A stretch of 64,000 nucleotides of DNA from Sphingomonas sp. Leaf208 (GCF_001421415.1 NZ_LMKH01000035.1:1-64000); one strand, 5' to 3'. Counted from the first letter of the stretch, positions 24,944 through 34,222 are shown. Numbers and translations: made by a program. The notes: generated by a model from the letters alone, not told the origin.

Positions 24944-25486
24944 ATGAAGAAGCAAAAGGCTGCCGACGGAATCGTCATCATCAAGAAGTACGCCAACCGG
25001 CGGCTCTATAACACCGAGTCGTCATCCTACATCACGCTCGATCATCTCGCGACGATGACCCGCGAGGGACGCGACTTCAAGGTGGTCGATGCGAAGACCG
25101 ACGAGGACATCACGCACAACGTCCTGACGCAGATCATCATGGAGGAGGAGAGCCGCGGCGAGACGATGATGCCGGTGAACTTCCTGCGCCAGCTGATCTC
25201 GATGTATGGCGACTCGATGCAGACGATGGTGCCGGGGTATCTCGAGGCGTCGATGGACAGCTTCCGCCGCAACCACGACCAGTTTAAGTCCGCGGTCGAA
25301 GGCGCGTTCGCGAACTCGCCCTTCGCCGACATTGCCAAGCGCAACCTCGAAATGTTCGACGCCGCAACACAGGCGATGACCCCGCCCGCACCTGCGCCTG
25401 CACCCGCCGCCAGCAAGGACGACGAGATTGCGGCGCTGCGCAACGAACTCGCCAAGTTGCAGGAAAAGGTCGAGAAGCTCGGCTGA
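24944..25486 (+). CDS. phaR: Polyhydroxyalkanoate synthesis repressor PhaR
   Basis: A 180-residue protein. The N-terminal PHB/PHA-accumulation DNA-binding domain is unmistakable: IIKKYANRRLYNTESSSYITLDHLATM...REGRDFKVVDAKTDEDITHNVLTQIIMEEE (about 10-70). A second PHB_acc domain (NFLRQLISMYGDSMQ) follows, and the tail ends in a coiled coil (DEIAALRNELAKLQEKVEKL). PhaR senses PHA granules and represses phasin and PHA genes. GGGGGATCC lies before the ATG. It diverges from the PhaC-like gene and is followed after 3 bp by a small membrane protein gene. Confidence 0.95.
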   Translation: MKKQKAADGIVIIKKYANRRLYNTESSSYITLDHLATMTREGRDFKVVDAKTDEDITHNVLTQIIMEEESRGETMMPVNFLRQLISMYGDSMQTMVPGYLEASMDSFRRNHDQFKSAVEGAFANSPFADIAKRNLEMFDAATQAMTPPAPAPAPAASKDDEIAALRNELAKLQEKVEKLG

Positions 25487-25489
25487 ACG

Positions 25490-25675
25490 ATGGCCCCGGT
25501 TCTGTGGAGTTTGAGCGGAGGTCTCGCCGCGCTGGCCGTTGTGGCGGGGCTTGGCGAACGCAGACGGCGCCGTCGGCGCGATCCGGATTCGGTGGGCTGG
25601 GTCGACTGGCCGACCGTCCAGATGCTGGCGCTGATCGGACTCGCGGTGACGATCGGCCTCGCGTTCAAGACTTGA
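25490..25675 (+). CDS. Small membrane protein coupled to phaR
   Basis: A 61-residue protein. A hydrophobic N-terminal helix (VLWSLSGGLAALAVVAGL) is followed by a very basic stretch of arginines (about 23-30) and a second helix (VQMLALIGLAVTIGLAF). It starts 3 bp after the phaR stop, so it is almost certainly co-translated. I do not recognise the family. A role linked to PHA granules would be pure inference from position. Confidence 0.6.
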   Translation: MAPVLWSLSGGLAALAVVAGLGERRRRRRRDPDSVGWVDWPTVQMLALIGLAVTIGLAFKT

Positions 25676-25690
25676 GGTAACCGCGCCTCG

Positions 25691-27133
25691 TCATCGGGGA
25701 GCGTCGGTACGCAGGCGATAGACGCTCTGCGGCAACCCGCCGATCTTCACTGAGCCGACCAATCGATACCGCTTGGCGATCGCGCGCAGTACCAGCGCCT
25801 GGGTCGCGAGGTTCGTGCTGGGTTTCGGCGCGCGTACGACGATCACGCCAGGCCGGGCTGCGAGCAACCGCGTGACTTCCACGACCGGATCGACCCCCGT
25901 GCCGTGCGACTCGGTCGTCTGGCCCAGATGACTGCGGAATATATACGGCGTCGGCAGGCAGGACCGGGTCAGGAAATAGAGGATCGGTTCGCTGCCATAG
26001 GCGAACATGCAGCCGCGGGGTTGCTGGCCGATCATCTGGACGAGTTGCGCGATCTGGTGGGCATTGCCACGCCGTCCGATGCGGACGCCGGTCATGACGG
26101 TCGCCGCCAGCGCGCCGGACACCAGCACGGCGGCAAGGCGGACCATGGTCGTGCGGACGGTCGGGCCGCTCAGCCCCGTGCCGGCGGCGACCGACAGCGG
26201 CAGCGCGAGGGGCAGCAGGTAGAGCAGCTCGAACGTATGCATGATGAGGATCGCGATTACGGCCGCCGCGAGCCATCCGAGCGCGAAGCTTCCCGTCCGA
26301 CGGCCACGCCATGCAAGCCAGGCGAGCGGCAGGCTCATGCCCACGCCGCCCAGCAGCTTCAGCAGGTTGGAGCTGAGCGTATCGTCGTCCTGCTGACCGA
26401 AGATCGACAGGAAATTGGCGAAGACGAAGGCGTCGCCGTGGCCCGCCGCGGCATAGACTATCCAGGCAAGCGCGGTCGGGAACAGCGCTGCGCCGATCCA
26501 CAAGGCGGCATCGGCCGCTAGGCGACCGATCGACCGCCCCTCGCGATACGCGGCCCACACCAGCGTCAGGCCGAAGAATATCCCCTCGAACATGGCGGTG
26601 TACTTGATTTGCATCGCCAGGCCGATCAGCAGCATCGCACCGGCACCGCGCAAGGAGATATGCCGGTGGCCGCGGGTCGTATCGAGCACCAGCAGCGCGG
26701 CGGCTGCCATCAAGGCATTGCCCCATATTGCCGACTGCCCGCCCGCACCGTCGAACACGATGATCCAGACGAGATAGATCAGCGCCGCGCCGACGCTCGT
26801 CAACGGGTTCGCATCATCGGAGGACAAGCGGCTGACGATCCGCGCGACCAGGAATGCCGTGGCGGTGGCGACGATCGTCGCGGCAAGCTGGTACATCAGC
26901 ACGCCATCGCCGCCGACGCTGCGGATGCCGGCGAAGATCAGGAACAGGCCGACCGGCTTGCGATCGAAGATGTCGACGAACGGCCACGCGCCGTGCAGCA
27001 GGCGATCGCCGACCAGCAGGTAGAATTGCTCGTCGCTGTGGATCACCGGATTGCCGAAGAACGGACTACGGAGCGCGAAGGCGACGAGGAGCAGCAAGAT
27101 TGCCTGCCCCGATCGGTGACGCAGGCTAAACAT
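25691..27133 (-). CDS. Polytopic membrane protein, ArnT/PMT-like glycosyltransferase
   Basis: A 480-residue protein with about ten membrane helices. The first periplasmic loop has HSDEQFYLLVGDRLLHGAWPFVDIFDRKPVGLFL; acidic residues in this position are typical of the GT-C fold (glycosyltransferase family 39/ArnT-like), which uses lipid-linked sugars. The C-terminal ~100 residues form a periplasmic domain. The ATG at 27133 has TAGGA 6 bases before it and starts 8 bp after the aspartyl-protease gene ends, so they form an operon. The acceptor is unknown. Confidence 0.75.
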   Translation of the reverse strand: MFSLRHRSGQAILLLLVAFALRSPFFGNPVIHSDEQFYLLVGDRLLHGAWPFVDIFDRKPVGLFLIFAGIRSVGGDGVLMYQLAATIVATATAFLVARIVSRLSSDDANPLTSVGAALIYLVWIIVFDGAGGQSAIWGNALMAAAALLVLDTTRGHRHISLRGAGAMLLIGLAMQIKYTAMFEGIFFGLTLVWAAYREGRSIGRLAADAALWIGAALFPTALAWIVYAAAGHGDAFVFANFLSIFGQQDDDTLSSNLLKLLGGVGMSLPLAWLAWRGRRTGSFALGWLAAAVIAILIMHTFELLYLLPLALPLSVAAGTGLSGPTVRTTMVRLAAVLVSGALAATVMTGVRIGRRGNAHQIAQLVQMIGQQPRGCMFAYGSEPILYFLTRSCLPTPYIFRSHLGQTTESHGTGVDPVVEVTRLLAARPGVIVVRAPKPSTNLATQALVLRAIAKRYRLVGSVKIGGLPQSVYRLRTDAPR

Positions 27134-27141
27134 GGGCAGTC

Positions 27142-28365
27142 CTAATAAAAATGCGTCAATTCGAGCTTGCGTATGGTGCCGTCGCATAGTCCGAGCGTCA
27201 CGACGCGGCCGGGCATGCCCGCCGTCCATGACGCGATCGGGCTCGTCGAATAGCCGCCGGTGACGGGTATGCCGTCGATCGTGCAGATCAGGTCGCCGTC
27301 CTTCCAGCCCGATACCGCCGCCGGGCCGCCGCGCATCACGTGAAGGACTTTCAACCGGTCCTTCTCGATGCCGATGAGCAGGCCACTGGTCGAACGCGGC
27401 GGCGGCAGGTCGGCCTTGGGACCTCGGCTGAGCACCATCCGCCGTGCGCCGGGATCAAGCAGGACGCGGTAGTTCTGAAGGAAGCCGGAGCCGATCCGCC
27501 CGGCGGTGCCGATCGCCTGCGAGAAGCCGTCTGCGGGTTCGATCCGGACCTCGGCCTCGCGCGCGATCATCTCGCCGACGCCAATCTCAGGAACGATCGC
27601 AAGACCGCTGACCGCCGGGCCGGCGAGCCCGAACGCGATTGCGCTGGTGGTGCGCAACGCTTTCAGGTTTGCCGCCTGCCATCCCGCCGCCGTGACGGTG
27701 ATCGACGAGCCGTCGCCGGTGTCGACCACGATCGGCGCCAAGCGCCGGCCGCCCAGTGTGAGCGCGCTTTCGTAGACGCTGCGCTCGGCGGACACGCGCA
27801 GCGGTGCGTTCTCGCCCTTGAACGGCAGGCGGCCGGAGCGGAGCAGGCGGAAGCGCTTGGCGGCGTAATCGATGTCGAGCGCATGGCCGGCGAGCATGTC
27901 GGCACCGACCAGCAGGTCGACCGCGGAGGCGCTGCCGGTGGCGATCGCGGGCAGGTCGGCGACGGTCACGCCGCCACCGGTCCGCGCAAGGCCACCGAGC
28001 GCGACCGAGCGCGTCGGCATCCAGCCGAGTGCGACCGATCCGCCGATCGCGGTCGCGCTGCCACCCGCGACCAGCTTGGCGGGATCGACCGCGGGGGAGG
28101 CCTTGGCGAGCAGCGTGTAGCTGACGCCGGTGTCGAGGATCGCGGTCACGTCGCGGCCGTCGAGCTGCATCTTGAAGCGGATCTGGTTGCCGGGGGTGAG
28201 GTCGAACGCGATCCAGCGCGCTTCGGCGTCCGCCGAGAGATGGTAGACGCCGCGGTCGCGTGCGGCGGGGGACGTCGCGGTTGCCGGAGCGGATTTCGAA
28301 GGCTCGCGCGCCGAGACGAAGAGGACCGCGATCAGCGGGACGAGGGTGAGCAGGGCACGACGCAT
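27142..28365 (-). CDS. Exported aspartyl-protease-like protein with PDZ domain
   Basis: A 407-residue protein with an N-terminal hydrophobic export signal (MRRALLTLVPLIAVLFVSA). Two retropepsin-like blocks follow: ILDTGVSYTLL (about 80-90) and VVDTGDGSSITV, each with the DTG triplet of pepsin/retropepsin active sites. LVGADMLAGHALDIDY and IGSGFLQNYRVLLD are the usual gag-asp_proteas partners. A PDZ-like domain ends the protein (RSTSGLLIGIEKDRLKVLHVMRGGPAAVSGWKDGD). This suggests a periplasmic protease or binding protein; the target is unknown. The ATG at 28365 is chosen because the signal starts there. Confidence 0.82.
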   Translation of the reverse strand: MRRALLTLVPLIAVLFVSAREPSKSAPATATSPAARDRGVYHLSADAEARWIAFDLTPGNQIRFKMQLDGRDVTAILDTGVSYTLLAKASPAVDPAKLVAGGSATAIGGSVALGWMPTRSVALGGLARTGGGVTVADLPAIATGSASAVDLLVGADMLAGHALDIDYAAKRFRLLRSGRLPFKGENAPLRVSAERSVYESALTLGGRRLAPIVVDTGDGSSITVTAAGWQAANLKALRTTSAIAFGLAGPAVSGLAIVPEIGVGEMIAREAEVRIEPADGFSQAIGTAGRIGSGFLQNYRVLLDPGARRMVLSRGPKADLPPPRSTSGLLIGIEKDRLKVLHVMRGGPAAVSGWKDGDLICTIDGIPVTGGYSTSPIASWTAGMPGRVVTLGLCDGTIRKLELTHFY

Positions 28366-28900
28366 GTGGCGCTGTCCCCTAGCGGGTCGCGGGACGGGTA
28401 CAAGCGGGGGCTTCGCTGGGGCGGGGCGGAGACGGGGTGGATAGCGATGCGGCGTGCTTGCCTGCGAGCAGTATCCGCTTGGCACGGCGCGCTTTATCTT
28501 GATCCAGTTAAGTCTGGCCTGGCGAAACAATAATTGCTCTCCGGCTAACGCGGGAGTCCCGGGTCACAAGCGGCGGCGTTCGTGACTGCTGGCCCCCGCG
28601 TTCGCGAGGGAACGGTAGGAGGGGCGTGCAGTGGCTTGAGCCAGTCTTGCAATCAGTCCGACGAACTAGCGCGCCGAGACCAGCCTAGAACAGTTCGGGA
28701 TGCACTCAACGTTCGCAACGGCCGCCACCCCGGCGGAGGCCGGGGCCCAGTTGGGGGACGGTGATGACAGCGGACCGCGCTCCATCATTGCCACCTTTCC
28801 AACTGGGCCCCGGCCTCCGCCGGGGTGGTGGCCTACGCCCAGGTGATCGGCTTAACAGGGACGGTAACGGTCGAGGAGGTGGGTGCAATCGGCGACTCCC
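28366..28900. other. Intergenic region of 535 bp without a gene
   Basis: Short frames here show no coding character. It contains one family A palindrome at 28726-28827 and a weaker imperfect palindrome around 28549-28612 (GTCACAAG...CGTTCGTGAC inside GC-rich arms). The promoter of the aspartyl-protease gene should lie at its left side. Confidence 0.7.
28726..28827. repeat. Palindromic repeat family A, copy 3 (102 bp)
   Basis: CACCCCGGCGGAGGCCGGGG ... CCCCGGCCTCCGCCGGGGTG. The centre is in the opposite orientation to copy 1 (CGTCCCC-side first). Confidence 0.92.
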
Positions 28901-30445
28901 CTACAGGCACGCCTCAAGATACGCTTGGTCGAACCCGAACTGCTTGGCCTTTTCCAGCGTATACGGCCGCAACCCCATCGACCGGTACTCGCCGAGAATC
29001 TTACCGTCCGCCGACTCGTCCATATACTCGAACTTGAACAGCTCCTGCGTGACGATCACCGGGCCTTCCATGCCGATCACCTCGGTGATGTTGGTCACGC
29101 GGCGCGAGCCGTCGCGCAGGCGCTTCACCTGGATGATCAGCTCGACCGAATCCGCGATCTGGCGCGAGATGGCTTCCTTCGGCACCTTGATGTCGGACAT
29201 CATCACCATGTTCTCCATGCGGGCGAGCGCCTCGCGCGGGGAGTTGGCGTGGAGCGTGCACATCGAGCCGTCGTGACCCGTGTTCATGGCGGCGAGCATG
29301 TCGAAACACTCTGAGCCACGAATTTCGCCCAGGATGATCCGGTCCGGCCGCATACGCAGTGCGTTCTTCACGAGATCGCGGATCGAGATCTCGCCCTGGC
29401 CTTCGAGATTGGCCGGGCGCGTTTCGAGCGGGAGCCAGTGCGGCTGTTGCAGGCGAAGCTCGGCGGCGTCCTCGATCGTCAGGACGCGCTCGCCCGGGTC
29501 GATCATCTTCGACAGCGCGTTGAGCATCGTCGTCTTGCCCGAACCGGTCCCGCCCGAGATGACGACGTTGAAGCGCGAGGCGCCGGCGATCTTCAGCGCG
29601 GTCGCCATCTTCAGCGACATCGATCCGAATCCCGCCATCATGTCGAGCGTGATCGGTTTCGCGGAGAATTTACGAATCGAGATCGCAGTGCCGCGAAGCG
29701 ACAGCGGCGGGACGATCACGTTGACGCGAGACCCGTCCTTCAGACGCGCATCGGCGAGCGGCGAGGTCTGGTCGACGCGCCGGCCGACCGAGTTCACGAT
29801 CCGCTGCGCGATCTGGAACAGGTGTTCTTCGTCGCGGAACTGGATCGGTGCGAGTTCGAGCTTACCCTTGCGCTCGACATAGGTCTGGTCGGGGCCGTTC
29901 ACCATGATGTCGGTGATGTTCGGATCCGCCAGCAGTTCTTCCAACGGCCCGAGCCCGAGCAGTTCGTCGACCAGCACTTTTTCCAGCGCGAACTGTTCGC
30001 GGCGATTGAGCGTCAGCTTCAGCTCGGCGAGCACTTCGCCGATGATCGGACGGAATTCCTCGGCCAGCTCGTCCTTGTTGAGCGTTGCCGCAGCTTCGGG
30101 ATCAACGCGTTCGAGCAGGCGCGGGAGCACCTGTTCCTTGATCTTGTGGATCGACTGTTCGAAGCCCTCGGTCCGGCTGTTGCCCGCTTCCCCGCTCGCA
30201 TTCTGGCGATCGGACAGGCGCTGCATCGCGTCCAGCTGGCCGGCGGGCATCATGCCCGAACTGAATCCGTCGGTCTCCCCCGGCATCGGCAGCGAATCGA
30301 TCGGCGGGAATTGGGCACCGCCCTCGGGTTCCGCGCGCGCCACAGGATTGCTGCCCGAGCTTCCCTGCATCGGACGCGCGACGCCGAATGCGGGACGGGC
30401 CGACTGCCCCCCGCTGATGCCATTACGACGCCCGAATGCGCTCAT
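28901..30445 (-). CDS. cpaF: CpaF/TadA-type secretion ATPase
   Basis: A 514-residue ATPase of the type II/IV secretion family. After a ~95-residue disordered, Gly/Pro/Met-rich N-terminus comes the CpaF domain: QFALEKVLVDELLGLGPLEELLADPNITDIMVNGPD, Walker A GGTGSGKTT (298-306), the Asp box TIEDAAELRLQQPHW, Walker B RIILGEIRGSECFD, and the His box GHDGSMCTLHAN. It powers Flp/Tad pilus assembly. No other cpa/tad gene is in the window; downstream lies only non-coding DNA and the next gene upstream is divergent, so it stands alone here. Confidence 0.93.
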   Translation of the reverse strand: MSAFGRRNGISGGQSARPAFGVARPMQGSSGSNPVARAEPEGGAQFPPIDSLPMPGETDGFSSGMMPAGQLDAMQRLSDRQNASGEAGNSRTEGFEQSIHKIKEQVLPRLLERVDPEAAATLNKDELAEEFRPIIGEVLAELKLTLNRREQFALEKVLVDELLGLGPLEELLADPNITDIMVNGPDQTYVERKGKLELAPIQFRDEEHLFQIAQRIVNSVGRRVDQTSPLADARLKDGSRVNVIVPPLSLRGTAISIRKFSAKPITLDMMAGFGSMSLKMATALKIAGASRFNVVISGGTGSGKTTMLNALSKMIDPGERVLTIEDAAELRLQQPHWLPLETRPANLEGQGEISIRDLVKNALRMRPDRIILGEIRGSECFDMLAAMNTGHDGSMCTLHANSPREALARMENMVMMSDIKVPKEAISRQIADSVELIIQVKRLRDGSRRVTNITEVIGMEGPVIVTQELFKFEYMDESADGKILGEYRSMGLRPYTLEKAKQFGFDQAYLEACL

Positions 30446-30589
30446 GCCTGTATCCCTGGATGAATGCCGACCGGGTTAGGCGCGAAGGCTTGATAATTTG
30501 CTAACCAAAACAGGCGCGTGAAAGCGCCGCTGTCGCGCGGTGCAATGGTCAGGGTTGATCGCCGCCGCGAACTCCCCGAAGGCATGCAC

Positions 30590-32092
30590 ATGATCCGCCT
30601 GCTGCTTCTTCTCGCGCTCATCTTCGGGTTGGCGAGCTCCGCATCTGCGGACGACATCGCCGCCACCGGGCGCGGCGTCGTGCGCGTCGTGACGATCGCG
30701 GTGGTCGACGACCAGGTGGTCGGCTTCGGCCATGGCAGCGGCTTCGCGATCGCGCCCAACCGGATCGTCACCAACGCGCACGTCGTCGATCTCGCCGAGC
30801 GCTATCCCGACAACGTCGTCGTCGGCATCGTCCCGACCGAGGGCAGCAAGTCCTACCAGGGCAAGGTGATCGCGTATGATTCGCAGCGCGACCTGGCGCT
30901 GATCGAGTTCACCGGAGCACGCCTGCCGCCGAGCGCGCTGTATACCGGGCCGATGACCGAGGGCGATCCGGTAGTGTCGCTCGGCTTCCCGGGGAACGTC
31001 GACCTGGCGACCGCGCGATCAGCGGCGGACTATATCCGGCCGATGACGCCGGTGCGGTCGGAGGGCGTGCTTTCCGGGCGGCGCGTGTTGAGCAGCGTCG
31101 AGGTGCTTCTTCACACGGCGAGCATCGCACGCGGCAATTCGGGTGGGCCGCTGCTTGATCGCTGCGGGCGGGTGATCGGCGTGAACTCGGCGATCACGCG
31201 CGGCGAGGAGGGCGATTCGACGTTCGGGTTCGCGATTGCGGATACCGAACTGGCGGGCTTCCTCCACGATGCGAAACAGCCTTATGCGTCGATCGGGACG
31301 GGGTGCACGTCGATCGAGGATCGCTTGCGGCAGGACGCCGACGCGGATGCGAAGGCGACCGCCGATGCGGCGTCCGCCAAGCGCGACGCCGCGACGCAGG
31401 ATGCGATGACTCGCGAGGTCGCACTGGAGAAGGCGCGGACCGAGGCCGGGCGCGCGCGCGAGAACGTCATGGCGCTCGCCGGACTGCTGCTGGTGGCGGG
31501 GGCGCTGGTGATCGGGAGCGCGGGGTTGCTCGAATCGCGCGGACAACGGCGGCAGGCGGTGTGGGCGCTGGGTATCGGCGGGCTGAGCGTGCTGGTCGCG
31601 ATTGTCGTGTTCGTGCTGCGCCCGTCGGGTGAAGTCGACGTGCCGCTGTCCGCGCTGCCGAAGACGCGGATATCGACGCCCGACGCGGCGCTCGGCAAGC
31701 TCATGTGCACGCTGATCCCGGAGCGGAGCCGGATCACGATCTCGTCGAGCGAGGGCGTGCCGATCGACTGGGGCGCGAAGGGGTGTGTCAACGGCAAGAC
31801 GCAATATGTCGGCGCGAATGGTCGATGGGACCGCGTGCTGGTGCCCGACGCCGAGCAGACCGTATCCGTGCTGTCGTTCGATCCGGCAACGCGCGTCTAT
31901 TCGAACACGCGCTATCTGATGTCGGCGGCGGGGATGGAAGCGGCCCGGACCGCGCGCGGCGTCGTGCCGAACGTGTGTAACATGGATGAGGCGGCGTTGG
32001 GTCGGCTTGCGGGGCAGCAGGCGGCGGTCCGTGCGGTATTGCCGCCGTTGCCGAACGAGAAGCTGGTTTATTCCTGCAAGTCGGCGCGCTGA
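30590..32092 (+). CDS. Membrane-anchored S1C trypsin-like serine protease
   Basis: A 500-residue protein: signal peptide (MIRLLLLLALIFGLASSASA), then a trypsin-like domain with His64 in TNAHVVDL, Asp101 in SQRDLALIEF and Ser184 in ARGNSGGPLL. A charged, Ala/Asp/Arg-rich coiled coil (about 246-300) leads to two membrane helices (NVMALAGLLLVAGALVIGSAG and AVWALGIGGLSVLVAIVVFVL). A ~140-residue C-terminal domain of unknown type, with three cysteines, follows. The order protease - coiled coil - two TM - unknown domain is not one I can match. The ATG at 30590 has GAAGG 8 bases ahead. The 3' end overlaps the converging ada gene by 25 bp. Confidence 0.82.
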   Translation: MIRLLLLLALIFGLASSASADDIAATGRGVVRVVTIAVVDDQVVGFGHGSGFAIAPNRIVTNAHVVDLAERYPDNVVVGIVPTEGSKSYQGKVIAYDSQRDLALIEFTGARLPPSALYTGPMTEGDPVVSLGFPGNVDLATARSAADYIRPMTPVRSEGVLSGRRVLSSVEVLLHTASIARGNSGGPLLDRCGRVIGVNSAITRGEEGDSTFGFAIADTELAGFLHDAKQPYASIGTGCTSIEDRLRQDADADAKATADAASAKRDAATQDAMTREVALEKARTEAGRARENVMALAGLLLVAGALVIGSAGLLESRGQRRQAVWALGIGGLSVLVAIVVFVLRPSGEVDVPLSALPKTRISTPDAALGKLMCTLIPERSRITISSSEGVPIDWGAKGCVNGKTQYVGANGRWDRVLVPDAEQTVSVLSFDPATRVYSNTRYLMSAAGMEAARTARGVVPNVCNMDEAALGRLAGQQAAVRAVLPPLPNEKLVYSCKSAR

Positions 32093-33120
32093 GCTTCGGA
32101 GGCGAGTAGCGCGCGCTTGCGGTCCAGCCCGTAGGCATAGCCGCCGAGTGCGCCGCCGATGCGCTGCGCGCGGTGGCAGGGGATGACGATCGAAACCGGG
32201 TTTTGGCCGCACGCGGTACCGGCGGCGCGGACCGCGGCGGGGCGGCCGGCCAGGGCTGCGAGTTCGCTGTACGTGCGGGTTTCGCCGATCGGGATGGTGC
32301 GAAGGGCTTGCCAGATCGCTTCCTGGAACGCCGTGCCGCGGACGTCGAGCGGGAGGTCTTGGTCGCGGTCGGGGGATTCGACTGCCGCGACGACGTGCGC
32401 CGCCAGATCCGCGAGGGCTTCGTCGCCGGGCTCGATCGTGGCGTTGGGGAAGCGGCGACGGAGTTCGTCCGCGTCTTCGTCGAACGACACGCGGCACAGG
32501 CCCTTGTCGGTCGCGGCGACGAACAGCGCGCCCAGGCTCGTGTCGGCGATGGTCCAGCGGATCGTGACGCCTTCGCCGCCGCGCGCCCAGGCGCTGGGGG
32601 CCATGCCGAGCCGTTTGGCGTCCGCCTCGTAGAAGCGGCTGGGGGCGGAATAGCCGGCGTCGTAGATCGCTTCGATCACGGTCGAATCCTCCGATAAGGC
32701 GTTGGCCGCGCGTCCGGTGCGGAGCGCACGCGCGTAAGCGGCGGGGGTGACGCCGGTGGCGCGTTTGAATAGGCGGTGGAAATGATACGGCGCGTAGCCG
32801 ACTGTGGCCGCGACCGCGTCGAGCGAGAGGCGGTCTTCGGCGGCTTCGAGCAGCGCAACGGCGGCGGCGACGGCGATGCGGTCGCGGCCGACTTCATCGG
32901 GTGTGCAGCGCAGGCAGGCGCGGAAGCCGGCGGCGCGGGCGCTGGCTGCGTCGGGGTGGAAGGTGACGTTCTCGCGCTTCGGGTGACGCGCTGGGCAGCT
33001 TGGCTTGCAGTAGATGCCGGTGGTCTTCACGCCGACGACGAACCGGCCGTCCCAAGCGCGGTCGCGGGCGTCGAACGCTGTCCAGGCGGTGTCGTCGTCG
33101 AGGCGAGGGGCGGTGGTCAT
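32068..33120 (-). CDS. ada: Bifunctional Ada: methylphosphotriester/O6-methylguanine repair and regulator
   Basis: The 350-residue protein shows all Ada parts: the zinc/methyl-acceptor cysteines Cys38, Cys42, Cys69 and Cys72 (GIYCKPSC...CLRC), an AraC-type HTH (YAPYHFHRLFKRATGVTPAAYARALR, about 109-134), and the O6-alkylguanine transferase domain with Cys315 in IVIPCHR. Methylation of Cys38 should turn it into an activator of the adaptive response. The start is MTTAPRLDDDTAW at 33120. Confidence 0.95.
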   Translation of the reverse strand: MTTAPRLDDDTAWTAFDARDRAWDGRFVVGVKTTGIYCKPSCPARHPKRENVTFHPDAASARAAGFRACLRCTPDEVGRDRIAVAAAVALLEAAEDRLSLDAVAATVGYAPYHFHRLFKRATGVTPAAYARALRTGRAANALSEDSTVIEAIYDAGYSAPSRFYEADAKRLGMAPSAWARGGEGVTIRWTIADTSLGALFVAATDKGLCRVSFDEDADELRRRFPNATIEPGDEALADLAAHVVAAVESPDRDQDLPLDVRGTAFQEAIWQALRTIPIGETRTYSELAALAGRPAAVRAAGTACGQNPVSIVIPCHRAQRIGGALGGYAYGLDRKRALLASEAQRADLQE

Positions 33121-33233
33121 GGCGTCGTTATAGGCGCTGTCGCCGCGCGTGCATCCCGTGGCTTGCGCTCAAAGCGGAGCTAATCGGATGCCCGGCCGTT
33201 CTCGTGGGCATACCTCCTAACGAAAGATGTCTC

Positions 33234-34079
33234 ATGGCCTCCGACACGCCCGTCTGGTTCATTTCCGGCTGCTCGACCGGTTTCGGTCGCGAACTCGCCA
33301 AGCTCGTGCTCGCGCGCGGCTGGCGTGCGGTGGTCACCGCGCGAGATGCGGATCGCGTTGCCGATCTGGCAAAGGGCGCCGAGGATCGTGCGCTCGCGTT
33401 GTCGCTCGACGTGACGGAGCAGGCGCAGATCGACGATGCCGTGGCGCAGGCCAAGGCCAAGTTCGGGCGAATCGACGTGCTCGTTAACAACGCGGGATAC
33501 GGCTATCAGGCGTCGGTCGAGGAGGGCGTCGAGTCCGAGATCCGCGCGCAATTCGATGCCAACGTTTTCGGGTTGTTTGCGCTGACTCGGGCCGTGTTGC
33601 CGGTGATGCGAACGCAGAGGAGCGGCAATATCATCAACATTACGTCGGTCGCGGGCCAGGTCGGGTTCCCAGGCTCGGGCTATTACGCCGCGTCGAAGCA
33701 TGCGGTCGAGGGGTGGTCGGACGCGCTGCTCGCCGAGGTGAAGCCGCTTGGGATCGACGTGACGTGTGTTGAGCCGGGGCCGTTCCGGACGGATTGGGCC
33801 GGGCGTTCGCTGAAGCAGACGCCGGTGAAGATCGCGGACTACGCCGATACGGCGGGCAAGCGGCTGGATGGGACGCGTGAGGTTAGCGGGACTCAGGCGG
33901 GTGATCCGGTGCGGGCTGGCGAGGCGATGATTGCGTTGGCCGAGGATGCGAACCCGCCGCGGCATCTGGTGCTGGGGGCCTGGGGGTATGATGCTGTAAC
34001 GAAGAAGCTGGCTGAGCGGCTGAAGGAGATTGAGGCGCACAAGGCGGATAGCCTTGGGGCGGATTTTCCGGAGGAATAA
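33234..34079 (+). CDS. SDR-family oxidoreductase
   Basis: A 281-residue SDR starting MASDTPVWFISGCSTGFG: glycine motif ISGCSTGFG (9-17), NNAGYGYQASVEEG, catalytic Ser in INITSVAG and YYAASKHAVEGW. The GCSTGFG form and the C-terminal block NPPRHLVLGAWGYD are typical of the uncharacterised oxidoreductase group often annotated as SDR/NAD(P)-dependent. Substrate is unknown. It diverges from ada. An ATG at 33227 is in another frame. Confidence 0.88.
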   Translation: MASDTPVWFISGCSTGFGRELAKLVLARGWRAVVTARDADRVADLAKGAEDRALALSLDVTEQAQIDDAVAQAKAKFGRIDVLVNNAGYGYQASVEEGVESEIRAQFDANVFGLFALTRAVLPVMRTQRSGNIINITSVAGQVGFPGSGYYAASKHAVEGWSDALLAEVKPLGIDVTCVEPGPFRTDWAGRSLKQTPVKIADYADTAGKRLDGTREVSGTQAGDPVRAGEAMIALAEDANPPRHLVLGAWGYDAVTKKLAERLKEIEAHKADSLGADFPEE

Positions 34080-34104
34080 TCTCGGAGCAGCGCGAGAGAG
34101 AGTT

Positions 34105-34158
34105 GTTTCCCCGCGAAGGCGGGGACCCAGACTGGGCTCCCGCCTTCGCGGGAGAACA
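34105..34158. repeat. Palindromic repeat family B, copy 2 (54 bp)
   Basis: Same sequence plan and length as 12966-13019. It again sits after the 3' end of a plus-strand gene and ahead of a family A copy. Confidence 0.9.
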
Positions 34159-34222
34159 AGGGAGCAGAGGTTGGCTTCACGTCTACAGCGCTAGTCTGCG
34201 TGAGGCCTTCTACCAAAGCCGC

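Noticed and set aside
28549..28612. GC-rich imperfect palindrome after the aspartyl-protease start
   Set aside because: Similar in style to the repeat families, but the arms are weak and no second copy was found.
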